64,000 nt of DNA, taken from Paraphysoderma sedebokerense (taxonomy: Eukaryota > Blastocladiomycota > Physodermatomycetes > Physodermatales > Physodermataceae). Where the stretch lies: contig JAHLJZ010000026.1 in assembly GCA_025602915.1 (NCBI GenBank), positions 124,001-188,000 on the forward strand, read 5' to 3'. The notes beneath the pieces are model-generated. The model was not told the DNA's origin, did no database searches, and worked only from the letters and a program-made list of their open reading frames with translations. This document shows, piece by piece, positions 25,801 to 44,300 of the stretch. The translations under genes and the position numbers were made by a program. The stretch's first letter is position 1. The number at the start of each line of letters is the position of its first letter.

Positions 25801-28572
25801 CATATCAATCTCGCCAAACCGAAATGGCACTCCTTATGTACTCCTGCCTGCCTCCCAATTACGACTGATTCCTTCCCTACAAATGAAGAATTGATGGATC
25901 TTTATCAAGAGTACACGTACACTGTATCCTCGAACGATGAAATGGGGGTTTACCATGATCAACCGGATGCAAATCCCATGCGCGCCGATAACCTTTTGTT
26001 AGAGTTGATTTGCTTGCGTTTAGCGCAAGGATTTCAGCTGGTTACGAGTCCAGCGGTTGCGTCAGTTTCCGATTCACAGAAAGTTGTAGCTCCTTCGCAT
26101 AGTTCGATCGAGACTGCCCATTCATCGAATGTTCTATCGCGATTATCTTCGGAGCATCTCCCCAGGCTTGGAAGAGTAAGTTCTTTCGGTGGAAACTCTC
26201 TCGGTAGCACATCATCCAAGCTTTCGTCGACACAACCATATTTCCTCAGTATGGGCCATCACGTTCATAAATTGTCGTACGATGCATCTGGTCAAAATGT
26301 CGAAGTCAAGCGCTACGTCAGAAAGCTCGACTATGCTACGCAACCGATATCATATAGTTATTCTGTGTGGCCGAAGTGTCTCGATTTCTATCAAACCAGG
26401 ACTATCAGATTCGGATACCCTCAGTTGTTGTCTTTCAACTGGAACTTCATTGATCATTTGTTATCTGGCTATACGGATGACATATCTGACTCTCCACGGA
26501 TCTATCGTGCGCGGTTTATCTTGATACCACTAGAAAATGTACCACAATTACCGTCATTGGTAAATCCATCAAATGAGCAGTTGGACGAGGAAGAATTGCG
26601 CCTGGCAGGTTTTCATAAATTCATCGAAATGTTTCAGAAATGTAAATGGAACCATGAACTTCCCGGAAGTTCTCTTGAAATTCTAAGTGACAAGAAAAAG
26701 GGGTTTCTCGATAAAGATATGAAGCTATTGTCTAGCCAACAGAATCTAAAAATCACATTTACGACATTTTCAAAGTCATCCTACGTTAAGAACGAGCTCA
26801 AGCGGCCTCCCACTGAAGTGGACACTGATACCAGCGAACATCCAGATAGCGGGCATCCTGTGTTATCTTCGTCGGCTAATCTACAAGCGGAGCAGCTAAC
26901 AAAAGATGCTAAATATTCATTGATTACAGCCGCTATGCAGCATCCGACATTGGGTGTTCGATTCCGAGACCGGAGGTGGCATTTGAGGCTTTATGAGCGT
27001 GTCTTCATCGGGTCGGACTGCGTTGAATGGATGGTCAGAGTGTTCTCTGATATTCACACCAGAGAGGAAGCTGTCCAATTTGGAAATTTATTGCTCTCAA
27101 AAGGCGTATTCATGCATGTGAATCGTCGTCACCGATTTCTTGATGGACATTATTTCTATCGTCTTAAAACTGAATACTACCTTACACATAGTGAAACAGA
27201 AAAGCCTGGCTTACGATGGTTTAGAAGTCGAACAAATAGCGAAAGTGGAAGTGATAGCGGGGCTGTTACTGGAAGCGGTACCTCAACGGTTATTAGCGAG
27301 AGTCTAGGGCCGAATCAAATCATCCAAGGGTCGAAGGATAGCCCAACCCTCACAGAAGCTAAGTATATTCCGGGTATGACTGCATCGAATCCAGCACCCT
27401 TCCCAGATGGGAAGTCCGACACGGAAAAATTTCAGCAAGCGGGTTCAAATTCTTCACCAGCAGATTACGGTGCACCGAATGCTCCACGTCGAAAAGTCGA
27501 ATTATCACGCAGGATGTTCATTGATCTGGATCCTTCTCACAGATCGGATCGTAAAGAAGTGGCAATACTTCATTACGACACAGTTCATAATCCGAAGCAT
27601 TGCTATCATTTTCAATTACACTGGATCAATTGTACTGCTCAATTAATCGAAGAACTTCTTCAAACATGGTCACGACACGCCGATCGCTGTGGATTGAAGT
27701 TGATCGAGGCCCCTCTGGAACAGTCCAAGTTGTTGTCAGACGATAATCCATTTCAGACTCCTATTCTGGTCACTCTAGCTGTTCCATCGCCCAAACCGAA
27801 TGAGTTGAACAGATTGAACTTGAAAATGGAAGTCGGGACCCCAGACTTATTTTTCGAGATTGAACTACTGAAGGCTTTCGGATTTCTTCTAGATATGGAG
27901 GGAGACAATAGATTTCCAGAGGATATGGTTTCGTATAGTTACGCCAGAACTGAATATAAATATACTCAGTTTGTTCATCGTAGTGGAACTGCCTTCATAT
28001 TGACACGAGGAGCAGATGAAGGATTTTTATGGGTCTCTAAACCATTGCTTTGGAGTCACGGTGGCTGGGGTGGAAAGATAGAGCGAGCTATTAGTAATAC
28101 AGATAGAGAGAAAGAAAAAGAAAAAACCGATAAAGAAAAAGAGAAATTGTCTTCGGTATCAGGGAGCAGTGGTACCCCTATTGGCAATCTGATTTCTCTG
28201 TCGTCTAGTGGTATCAATCCGAAGGATTTCGATAAATCAAATTTCAATCAACCAGAGCTATTGCGTCGCAAACTACAAGAATTTTGTTCTGATCCCGTCG
28301 AGTTGGTCAGATTTTGGAATGAAACGGTAAATAAGTTGGTCAGTGGACAAGGAGTTCAGAATATTTTGGAAGAACTGCCCGATAATGAGGTTGGACGCCT
28401 GAAGAAGTTAGAGTTACAGAGGAATGGAAGCAATGTTGGCTCAGTTGGTGGTGGGGCTAGCGGGGATTTAGCTTCTTTGACAGAGTCTGTCGTTTCTAGT
28501 ATCGACTCTAATGCTGATCCTATCGTTGGAGATGGACCAGGTTCAAGGACGTTACCTGATGACAAAAAATAA
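22886..28572 (+). CDS. IML1: IML1/DEPDC5, GATOR1 (SEACIT) subunit
   Basis: Subunit of GATOR1/SEACIT, the complex at the vacuole or lysosome that turns off Rag GTPase-TORC1 signalling when amino acids are scarce. The first ATG in frame is 22886 (MNSSSKKNHQKLYNLWIHD). Exons: 22886 to about 23297, about 23393-23459, about 23520-23704, about 23769-25740 and 25799-28572. The 25741-25798 intron is fixed by frame: RWHHIYPKL... joins GHINLAKPKWHSLCTPACLP, as in DEPDC5/Iml1. Signature segments are VSCGFFTDQTKAIFRSES, FIQLSREMWEFDEDGELY and LILFSRVFYD. The DEP domain (about 26935-27180) carries YERVFIGSDCVEWMV and HRFLDGHYFYRL. The C-terminal domain contains RRMFIDLDPSHRSDRKEVA-type sequence. The protein is about 1,800 residues, somewhat longer than human DEPDC5 (about 1,600) because of serine-rich linkers. 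Confidence 0.92.
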
Positions 28573-28777
28573 CTCTCTATTTAAGCATCTACTCTATTAT
28601 GTAATATTATTTTCGCTGGTGTACACTATTAAGCTGTATAGTTATATCTCATAATGTTTTCTCGTGGAGTGCAAGAAAAAAGTCCTGCGAAGGGTTTGGA
28701 ATTTCGTGTTGGCGAAGTTCGTCCTCTCATCTCTCCTTGTCCCGTCCTTTTCTTGATCGATCTTTCACTCTTTCACT

Positions 28778-31700
28778 ATGAATTTTGAAAATGCAGTCAT
28801 TTGTTTGAGAGACCAATTATCCTGCCCTCTCTGGTTTGAGTTGCTCTTTGCCTGCCTTGACTATCTAACAACCCCGGAACCTTTGGACTAAAGCCTGCAT
28901 CATCTTTCAATTCCTTTGTATCATTTCGAATAGCCATGACTTATTTCATGATCCCCACCAATTCGTAACATGTTTTCATAAATTTTGCCGGTGAGACAAC
29001 GATATCAATTATTTTCCTATGGATTCGGTCTTGGCAGAGAAGATAACCATCTGGATCTTTAGGCAATGCGCAATTCATAAACTGTCAGAACGTTCCGAAT
29101 GTCCTACATGTCGAAATCCTACATGGAAGAAGGATTTACAGAAATGTTTACAATTAGACACTGCCGTTCAGGTCTTGATGGCTATATTGAAAATCCGAGA
29201 AGAGCAGGCTCTAATTCATCATGGGAACGGCGGTAATTCGATATCTCCGACGGACCGGACAACCATTGTTACAGGAGGTGAGAAAATTTGTCAATTCTAT
29301 CATTATATGACCTATGTCCACAACATACAACCAGAGTATTTAGTGTCGCTGATCGCTACAATTTAACCTTTCACCTTAGATACACCAACCAAGCATATAT
29401 CGGTCCATGATACCGCGCCAACTCCTGGTCACTCAGGAAACAGATCTGGGAGCCATGTCGAGAAAGGTAATGGTACAATCTCAAATATGCCTAAGAATTT
29501 TCATCAAAGCGACAAAATCTATATCGTTCAACCTATTCGAAACTCATTCTAAGAAATTCTCTTTCCCTAACTCAACTGCCCACAATCCAAGGCATATCCA
29601 ATGGTGATTCACTCACAATTGAGCGATCAAATTTGACTTCGCCAAAACTTCACATCAGTTTATCCTCCGAAATGTCACCCCCACCTCCGTCGTCTCCATG
29701 CAGCCTACTGTTACCATCTTGCCTGCAGCGGGCGCCACAAGAACTTGTTTCTCCAACTAAAGAGTTACCGTCGACTTTGGAGGAGGAAGAATATACTTCA
29801 TCTGCCGTCGTTCCGGACAGCTTACTGTCCAGCCAATTTATTTTCGATAATACACAGCTTGGTTTTGGTCGTAACTTCAGCTATAAAGAGATGATCTTGC
29901 CTGAGAATGCGGAAGTGAATCTCTGCAGCCCAAACGACGGCAGTATGAAAGAAGCAAATCAGACTCCCATGCAATTGGAGAATTTCTCCCCGAGAACAGC
30001 TCTTATCAACTCCACGCTACAGACGAGCGTAGAGAATACAAAGAGCGAGTTTGAGACTCTACCGAAGAAGGAGAAAGCTGTTGCTGTTTGCCAATCTTCT
30101 GACAATTGGAATAGCGAATACTCACAACCAAAACCATCGAAAAGCCATATCTCTAAGCCATCGACTCGCGGTATCAATATTTTCCCCGCTGTCTTCGAAA
30201 AGATCCCAGCTTCGTCACCGATTATTTCAATCAACGACTTAAATGAGGGATTAGATGCTGACCTCATTTCGCAAAGAGCAATAGAACTTGGAAGCAACTC
30301 CATACCGTCTTCCTCGAACTCTGCTTTGCCATCAATTGTCTCCCCGTCATCGACCATTAATCCTCCATCCGCAATGCAGACTGTGAATGAGAAGTCAGCA
30401 GACTCAAATGTACCGAACAAACGCCAAGCGTCAACTCTTGCCCAGCGACGAATAAGCAGTCTTAATCAAGCCACCGAAATGACCAGAAAAGATGGCGACG
30501 GCATCAAATTCTTCAAATTCTTGGCGAAAGAGCAAAAGCTTTTTTCAAATTCAAATTCCGCAATAATGAAAGTTGTGCCCGAGAATTTATCTGGTAAAAC
30601 TAAGGTAATTATTGCGTGTCTGTAATTAATATGGCGTTTAATTAAAAGATTGAGATAGAAATCCCGGAAGTCTCTTCCAATAACTTCAGTCGAGAAGCGG
30701 CAAGCCGTACGGAAAGAAAACAACGAGTCAGTCAACAAAAAATGCTCGCCTATAGCCTCAACTCGGTCTTCGTCAATGACACTTAACAGATCAAAACGGC
30801 GAAACTCTTCTGTCGCCGGATCCGTCGGGCACGAATCTAACGTGATCGTCCAAAAATCAATGAAGCGACGTAAATCTGCAATTGGTACTAAGTCTACTAA
30901 GTTGGACCGTGAATCAGCAGTGCGAAGTTCAACAGGAAGTAAAACGGTGATGTGTTTCGGATCAACCACACCTATCGGCAGTTCTAGGGAAGCAGTTTGG
31001 CAAAGCAACTTTGCATTGCAAGAGGCGACAGGGGAATTAAATGTAAGCTACACGGCGTACCATTCCTGATATCTCTAACTGAAATTCTAATCCTACCTTC
31101 AGACAATTGTCTCATCTAGGAGAAGTAAGCAAGAATGCGGTAAGAGAGGAAGCAGGAAAATAATGCCACTGCAGCCGCATTTCTCGATCGTCGTGACTGG
31201 AATGTGTAAGGATGATAAGGTCAGGAGCTGAAAAATTGAAGAACAATCATATAGGAACCGTGAATAACATTGGAAATCTGTCTATGAATCTGCACTTTTC
31301 TTAATCACAGCTTCATGTCAAGAACGCCCTCGACACCTTGCAAAGGTTGGGTATCCAGATATCACAAAGTGACGAAGTAGATTCGGAAACAACGCATGTC
31401 GTTACGACAGCCGATTCACGCTTTTGCTGTTCGAGGACGATCAAATATTTGCAGGCATTATTGATGGGTGTGTGGATCGTTGATTTCAATTGTAAGTGCA
31501 TCCAGCTCACAAGCTTCTCTTTTGATGCGTCTCACAAATCGATAACCTGCCCCTTATCACAGGGCTTACAAATTCTACGGTTGAGGGAGCGCTGCAACAG
31601 GAATCTCTATTTGAGATAAAAGGCGACTGTATTTCAGGTGTTACGCATGCTCCAAAATTGGGTCGTCAAAGACAAAAAGTCAATGTGAGTTAAAATTATG

Positions 31701-32122
31701 TTCATCCCTCCGTTGAATAGGTAGTCTGATATTCGATTTATTCAAAGTCTGCAGCTCTTTTCTGTGGATTTCGATTCTTCCTATACGAAAGCTTTGTTCA
31801 TCCATCACCACCTAAAACGTCACTGCAAACTTTGATTGTTGCAGGCGGAGGTGAAATCGTCAACAAGCGTCCTTCAAAGACGCGAACTAACACTGCTATC
31901 CGAACTGATTTTTTGATTAAGTCGTACCAAGGACAACTTCTTATGAATTTCGACAAGGAGAAAATTATCATTGTAGTGGATCCAACGCTGGATGTGTGGG
32001 CTTCAAGACACAAGTGGGTTAAAGATTTTCAGCTAGTCAGCTCTGCGTGGATTCTCTCATGTATTAGTCAACTGGTGGTTGTGAACGAGGTTGATCCGAT
32101 GACAGCAGCGGTATTTATTTGA
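28778..32122 (+). CDS. BRCA1/BARD1-family RING-BRCT-BRCT protein
   Basis: Start ATG 28778. The RING is split by two introns: exon 28778-28833 ends in ...LRDQLSCPL, 28934-28990 encodes HDLFHDPHQFVTCFHKFCR, and an exon from 29063 gives QCAIHKLSERSECPTC. Together these give a clean C-x2-C-x12-C-x-H-x2-C-x2-C-x10-C-x2-C RING. It is followed by RNPTWKKDLQKCLQLD, very like the BARD1 post-RING segment. A long Ser/Pro- and Lys-rich disordered linker follows (about 29290-31200). The tandem BRCTs come next: FSIVVTGM, ETTHVVTTADSRFCCSRTIKYL, GVWIVDFNW, then LFCGFRFFLYESF and LIVAGGGEIVNKRP. The TG and TIKYL residues correspond to the phosphoserine-pocket Ser/Thr-Gly and Lys of BRCA1. No ankyrin repeats were seen, so the architecture is BRCA1-like while RING and BRCT2 resemble BARD1. 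Expected role: a ubiquitin E3 acting in homologous recombination. Linker exon borders are approximate. Confidence 0.8.
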
Positions 32123-32354
32123 GGAACAAATAATGAGCAAACTAGAATAAAATAACATGGTTCTCTCTATTTTGTGTTCCCCCGCATTCACGTTGGTTAT
32201 GTGGCGGTCTTGCAGAAGACGTGAACAAGTCTTTCCTGGCGATTGGAACAGCTGGGCCGCATTCGTCCAACTTCGGAAACATTCATCTCACCTTTTCCAT
32301 ATACGGAAAATTTTTGCTCTTACTCTTGTATAGTTATACGCACGGAAGCCGGAT

Positions 32355-34478
32355 ATGTCATCAACAGCTTTTCCTAGTCTTCTCACTCGACGCACACAGT
32401 CCTCAGACGCTCTACCAGTAAGCCCACACACCGTTTTCGAAGGATATTTATATAAAAGATCTACTAAAGACAGCTGGCTCAAAAGATTCTTTAAAATACG
32501 CTGGGTTCCTTATGACGATGTCAAAGATATACAATATCCGGAAAGAGAGTCTAGTTACAACACCTTGTCACGTCGAACTGCAAGTAATGCTTCCCTGAAT
32601 GAGCGCAGCCGAACGACCAGCAGCGCAAAATTGAATGAGAGACCGTTCGTTGTAAATGGCTTAACATTGAGATTTAGTTATCATCATTCGAGCAAAAAGA
32701 CTTCTAAGGAGAGATGGGGTTGCGGTTTTGAAGAACTCTTACGAGTCAGTCGACGGGGCGAGACAAGAAAGCAAGTATTCGTGGTTAAAACAATTCGAAG
32801 AACATTTGAACTAATGGCACAGGTGCAGTATCCGCATTTCTTTTATGAGGCTTTGAATTCTGAATATTTCTATTTTTTTTTGTTTCCTTTCGCAAACTCG
32901 TTTTGAAATTCAAATTTTGGAGTGGCTTGCAATCTCATTAAAATGCCTTTAAATTGAAACTGACGACAATATGTATTAAATTGCCGCTTTTATATATAGG
33001 ATCAGAAAGGAATGGATTCGTGGATAAGTCTTCTGGAGAAGATGAAGTTATTCGCCCAAACTCAAAAATTCAAGGGCCAGAGCCAGGCTCTGACTTCACC
33101 CTTTTCGGGGTCGAATTCGAATCTTCGGTCCACAACAGCCTCGCTTGCGACAATGAATAGACTTAACAGCGTAGCAAACAGTGTAGCCCCATCCGTAATG
33201 TCTCTCCAGGAAACTCGGATTAGGAAAAATCACATGCAGTATTCATCCAATGATGTCTTGAGCGAGAGTAACTCTGATAAGAAGTTGAATGACAGTTTCA
33301 GTCGGACAAATAGTTCTGCGGGAGTTCCAGTAATTCCTGTAGCAGAATTACGACAGCAAAAACGAAGCCCGCAATATTCCTCTTCATCCGGGCTTACAGA
33401 TATAAAAGAGCAGGATCAGTCAGAGCAACCTTCGAAGGGATCGAACGCTCTGCCTCCACAGCATCAGTCACTCTTGAAACGTTTGTTCCCTGAAAAATCT
33501 GTTGCGACTGCACCCGATAATGCAGCTAACACATCTCCGCCGCCGCCCACTCAAAATGAAACTCAGTTGGACCGAATTGCATCCATTTCATCTCAAGTAA
33601 CACCTGAAAATACTGTTCCCCGTCCTCTCCCCATTAATATTGCTGCTGCGGTAAAATCGACAACCGGGGAGAATTCTTTCAGATTGCCTGATGATACTGA
33701 TACATACAATGTTGTCGGAGCCTATGTTTACCATTCAGGTAATAATTCTCCGACAGCAGGGAAAGAACCGTCTCAGTATGCTGCTCGTTCCAAACCAGAC
33801 TGGTCGGAGGTTGATAAAGTCTTGGAGTTTATGAATCAATATTTAGAAGGCAATGACAATAGCAAAAAACCAAAGGAACAAGGAGAGAAGGAAATAGGAA
33901 ACGACATTCCCAGTGTTCAAAGATCATACAAGCCAGACCCGAAATTGTCGCATCCATCTCTGGATCGAGTAGTCTTAAAATCAGTCGTATCGTCTGATAA
34001 TATACGGTTGAATCGATCCAATTCGAACATTCTTGCACCGTTCGAAAATACATCTCCTACGACCCGTTCACAACTATCGCCTTCGCCCATCAATCGTTCA
34101 GCATCTCACTCTTCGCATCACCATGCTGGAACAACGCCGGGGAAACATCTGGAGCGACCATCACCTGGGAATTCCAACACATCACTGACGTCATCTGGAT
34201 TTCAAAGATCCTTTGTCCCAGATCCCAAGATATCACATCCACCACTCGGCGTTGTTCTTCAAAATAGGTCTCCTTCGAATCTGAGCATCAACACAAATGC
34301 CAGCACGAATGGGACCGATAAAAGCCTGAAACCGAGTTTGGATCAACATTCAAATTCAACTGCCGCTGTCGATCCAGATTTAGCTCCAATCCTGGATATA
34401 TTCAGTGCATTAGAGACCCCTGAACCTAATTTCTTTAGAGCTCAAAGCGATGCAAGAGATTTGAAAATGTCAAGGTGA
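32355..34478 (+). CDS. PH-domain protein with long disordered tail
   Basis: Start ATG 32355 (MSSTAFPSLLTRRTQSSD). Two exons, 32355-32822 and about 33001-34478, are joined across an intron of about 178 nt (GTGCAG donor, TATAG acceptor), giving about 648 residues. Residues about 30-185 form a pleckstrin-homology domain: TVFEGYLYKRSTKDSWLKRF at the start, a serine-rich loop insertion, RTFELMAQ as the last strand, and DQKGMDSWISLLEKM as the C-terminal helix. The tryptophan in that helix is the invariant PH Trp. The intron falls between the last strand and the helix. The rest is Ser/Asn/Pro-rich and probably disordered. It contains two copies of a QRS[YF]xPDPK[LI]SHPxL motif, at about 33917-33975 and 34202-34262. 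A phosphoinositide-binding adaptor is the likely role; no specific orthologue is recognised. Confidence 0.75.
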
Positions 34479-34778
34479 ATTGAACTATTTTAATCTGTAA
34501 GATACGCAGCATTTTGGTTTAATTTGTGTTAGAAACGCTTACATTGCAAAGTCTGATCATGTCATATGTTATCTGTATATATTTTTATTCAAGCTGCCAG
34601 AAAGCAATAAATGGATTCCCAAACTTTCTTTAATTCCTATTAGCAAATATGATACAATGTCAGACTCATAAGCACATCCTTCTCACAATAAGTGTTAATA
34701 CTTTTACATAAACGTAGTATCAATTAGAACATAATAAAGATTGATTACTCTAACATTCGATCAGGATCAGATCATCCA
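34479..34778. other. Convergent 3' interval
   Basis: 300 bp between the PH-protein stop and the CHD stop. Both genes run into it and several AATAAA-like hexamers occur on each strand (for example AATAAA in the plus-strand run near 34607 and near 34733). It is AT-rich and I see no gene. Confidence 0.4.
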
Positions 34779-40478
<5,700 letters not shown>

Positions 40479-41331
40479 ATCGTTTGTGAATAGATGCAGA
40501 AAAGGGAAAGTTGATTGTCGAGGGGGTTGGTGAAAGCAAACACGGAAGGGTGTTCCGGCTACGAATCAGAGAAAAATAAATGCAACAGCGCTAGTGCATG
40601 CGGGGTGTGTGGGCGGAGGAGGGGTGGGGACTGCAGAGGGGGTGTGGGGACGAGGGAGCGAGAGGGTTGTCGGTTGTCGGTTGTGGTTGTTGTGGATACA
40701 GTATGGAAGGTGTGTGGTGGATGTCAGGGCATGTGACTATGTGCGTCTGTTTCCTCTGTTCTCTGTTCTGATCAGATTCCGACAGCACGACGGGTTGCTT
40801 ATTTCACACACGCCCTGCCTGTGAACCACTGGTGAACCACCCGTGAACCACGCTGGCTCAGCAACAGACACTCATATACTTTACAGAGATATGTGCAGTG
40901 CTTCGCAATTTTGTGGGTACACGGGATACAAGTGTAATGTAAGAGCACCCAGAATCAACGGCAAACTGCTGCCAACGATTGCCATTGCACACAATCCCAT
41001 CATTTCAGCGATTCGGCGCAAGACACATGTTTGTGGGCCACTGATCCTTAGAACAGATATGGTCCATGGAAAGCTAGTTATCTGTTATGGTGATAATCAC
41101 TATTTGGTATATTCACAAATCACTATAGAATTCATCTGTATATACTGTGTCACGTGGCAGTCACTTTGCGAACACAGATCACTCCACGGGCGACACTTCT
41201 TGCTCATCCCGCATTGCATGCATTCACCGACACCAATAACCCATTCCTTCCACACTCCACACTCATCCAAATGATATTTGATTCTCCCTCGGCTTCATTT
41301 TAATTGATCGTGCCTTCACCCGCTCGCCCAA
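40479..41331. promoter_or_regulatory. Divergent promoter between the CHD and receptor-like genes
   Basis: 853 bp without a credible gene. On the CHD side there is a G/T-rich tract (about 40610-40720) with GGTTGTC repeats. At 40821-40851 the 9-mer GTGAACCAC occurs three times with an exact 11 bp period. One CACGTG E-box lies at 41151-41156. Short frames here, including one that would start near 40843, have unlikely composition and no recognisable domain. Confidence 0.45.
40821..40851 (+). repeat. Three direct repeats of GTGAACCAC, 11 bp period
   Basis: Copies at 40821-40829, 40832-40840 and 40843-40851 are identical, with two-base spacers TG and CC. The constant 11 bp phasing in a divergent promoter is what a clustered transcription-factor site would look like, but it could also be a chance micro-duplication. 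Confidence 0.6.
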
Positions 41332-44300
41332 ATGAGTGTATTCCCTTCCTATCGTTCACCTTATCTCGTGTCTCGACTGCTCCCGTTACTCCTCCTCGCA
41401 TCTGTCGCTAATGCTGTTGCCATCGCTCTGCGACAAACTCTATCCGATTCAATATCAGTCGGATCTCAAAGGACCTACACTTTAGACGTTCCTAGTAATT
41501 ACAGCAGCTTGTATTTCCAAATTTTCGTCACTTCGAACGGCGGTATACCAAACGGAAATGACCTTGCTCTAGATCTGACAGCAAATGGGGGAGGGACCGT
41601 TAGTAATGTAATCAAAACTAAGAACGGTAACAATTTAGGATTAACAGTGTATCCTCTCACTGCTGCTCAGTAAGTATTGCGGATGCTCTGAAATTGGCGA
41701 TATACATCATTCATCAGGACACGACCTCTGATCATCAATTCTGATATCCAGATACACCCTCGCTGCCTCTCTATCCGGAAGTCCAGTTACTCTAAATTAT
41801 TCAATTACGCCATTTACATTTTGCAATCAAACATCATATGCAGCATATCAAGTTAATTCAACCTCCCAGTTCACATGTACACCTTGTCCAGCCAACAGTG
41901 AAGCAAAATCAATCCATAGCACGTCGGCAGATCATTGCATCTGCTCCCTAGGTCAGAACCACATCCCACTAGAACGAGAAGATATTCGGTCTTAACGTAA
42001 TCCCTATTGATACTAGGTTATTTCAGCTCATCAGGAGCGCCGCCGTGTCAGCCATGTCCTTATGGAGGGTCTTGTTCGAATCCCGGTACAAACGCGTCTA
42101 CGTTGCTCCCTAAAGCAGGATACTTCAAACTGTCGCCAACCAGCGCCGACACGCTGCGTTTAGTGGGTTGCCCATACGAATTCGCCTGGTATGCCATTCA
42201 TATGACATTTTCCGATGGTCGTGCAGTCTCCTAAATAACCAAGGTTTTACAGCGTCAATGATGGACAATCGTGCGCGATTGGATACACCGGACTTCTCTG
42301 CAGAGAATGCGCGAAAGGCTACTACAGAATAGGGGCAGAGTGCCATCGTAGGTGTTTTGGCTACTTGACGCATTCAAACCTATAACTTAAGTTCCCTCTT
42401 TGCCACAGCTTGTTATCAAAACAGTGTTTTGCCCTTCGTGTTTTCCGCGATCGTATTTTACATCGCCCTCCATGCTCTATATCATTTTGCGCCATTGCTT
42501 TCGCACTACCCGACTGTGGCCATTTTCATTGATTTTTGTCAAGGTATATCAATTTCTCTTTCAAAATTTTGCAGCTACGAAGCTCACTTGTTATATCTAG
42601 TTCTGGCGATCTACCGTCTATACAAATTCCGATGGGATGATGTTTATATGACACTTTATAGATGGTTATCATTGTTAACTGTCAATTGGGAATTGTCGCA
42701 AGTAGAATGCGGACTTTCTGACGCGATTCCTATGAAGTGGTACAATCGCTTTTCTGTTCAGTCTTCACATAATATAAACTAACAAAAAAGCTGACCCCTC
42801 ATTTTTCATTCTTCAGGATTTTTGGAACAATTGAGTTTACGCTACCTTTTGCGTTTATTGGCGTCTATCTAACTAGATTTGCGTTCCTGGGCTTTCTAAG
42901 ATTAATAATTAACAGCTCACTTTTGGATCAATCGACCCTATGGACGCAGTGGAATTGTAAGCCCCAGCATGAACTTTTTATATCCTTTGATAAACGAAAT
43001 ACTAATTTTTAAATTGGTTTAGATTCAATCGGTGCGTTCCAATCCCTCCTCAGCCTCACCCACTTCGTTGTTACTCTGCGAGCAGTCGACTTGATCAACT
43101 GTATTGGCGTATCGGACACCTCAGTATCAATATTATCGTCTTATCCATCCGCCACATGTTCTGATCCACCATCGGCTCCCCAAATTGTTGGCATAATTGG
43201 TCTGACGTTATATAGTTTTTGCGTTCCGTTGTTCCAGACAATTATATTTCATTTTCGCCGCAAAAAAGCAACAGTATTCTCATCGTCTTTCATTCGACAT
43301 GGACCGGTATTTGCAAGATTTAAGCAGAACTGTCATTATTTTCATATGATCACCGCAGTCCGCCATGTCGCCTTAGTTTCAATTGTCGTCTACTTCAATC
43401 TATCTAAAGTATCCCAAGGAGTGGTCACATTAATTTTATTTCTGCTCAATTTCGTTGTGTTCCAAAACATTAAGCCTTATCGAACTGACACAGCCAATAT
43501 GGCTGAATTGGTGGCTACAGTTGGGCAATATTTGGTCATATTCTGCGCAATCGTCTTTCATGGGCAGAATACTGGATATTCCAGTTTATTAAGACAATTA
43601 ACATTGGCCTGCGTGATCGCCTTGACTGCGCTGATCTTGTTGGTAATTACCGTGAAAGAGATATTTGACGTACAAAGGAAATTTGGCCAGTGGATGAAGT
43701 CTAATCCAAAATCTAGGTCTGTGACCATGCTATCTCAACCGCACCCTGGACATCGAAAAGATTACCGCAACAAAATAAAACAGTCTGCTCATATGCTCAA
43801 TCCACCAACCTTAAGTTACTCGACAGCGACGCCGCCTGCTTCTCCTGACGGGAAATCACCGACCTCGCCTGCTACCTTGGTACCAGCTACTCCTAGTGAT
43901 ATCAAGGCTAATAGTTCACTCCTTAAAATTGATATTCCTAAGGCAGAGTTCCGGCTGAGTACCTTCGATCCATTAATCGATCCAATCAGTGCGACAACGT
44001 TGCATCATCGTAACTCTGTTTCAGCGGTCAATTCTCCCGAGACCCCTTCTTCAACATCACCATCCCACCAGAAGCAGTTCAACATTCCCCGTTCTGCATC
44101 GCCTCTCACAGTCACTGGTTTGGAATCGCCACGAAAACTCACAGTAACAAATCCGGACTCAAGCCTCAGTGCAAATGAACCCATGGATATTTTGCTTAAA
44201 ATGGCTAAAGAAGCTGACGAAAATTCGTTGAAGGAACCAAAACGTCGAAGCGATAGTAATGCTGAAAATGCAGGAGCCACTGTCACAACACGACCCGCCA

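Noticed and set aside
31210-31350. Splitting the RING part and the BRCT part into two separate genes
   Set aside because: All exons are on one strand, with consistent splice motifs and no poly(A) signal or promoter-sized gap between them, and the family normally has both ends.
40515-41274. Small plus-strand ORFs between CHD and the receptor gene
   Set aside because: Gly/Val/Cys-rich translation of a G/T-rich tract and short unsupported frames. Treated as promoter sequence.
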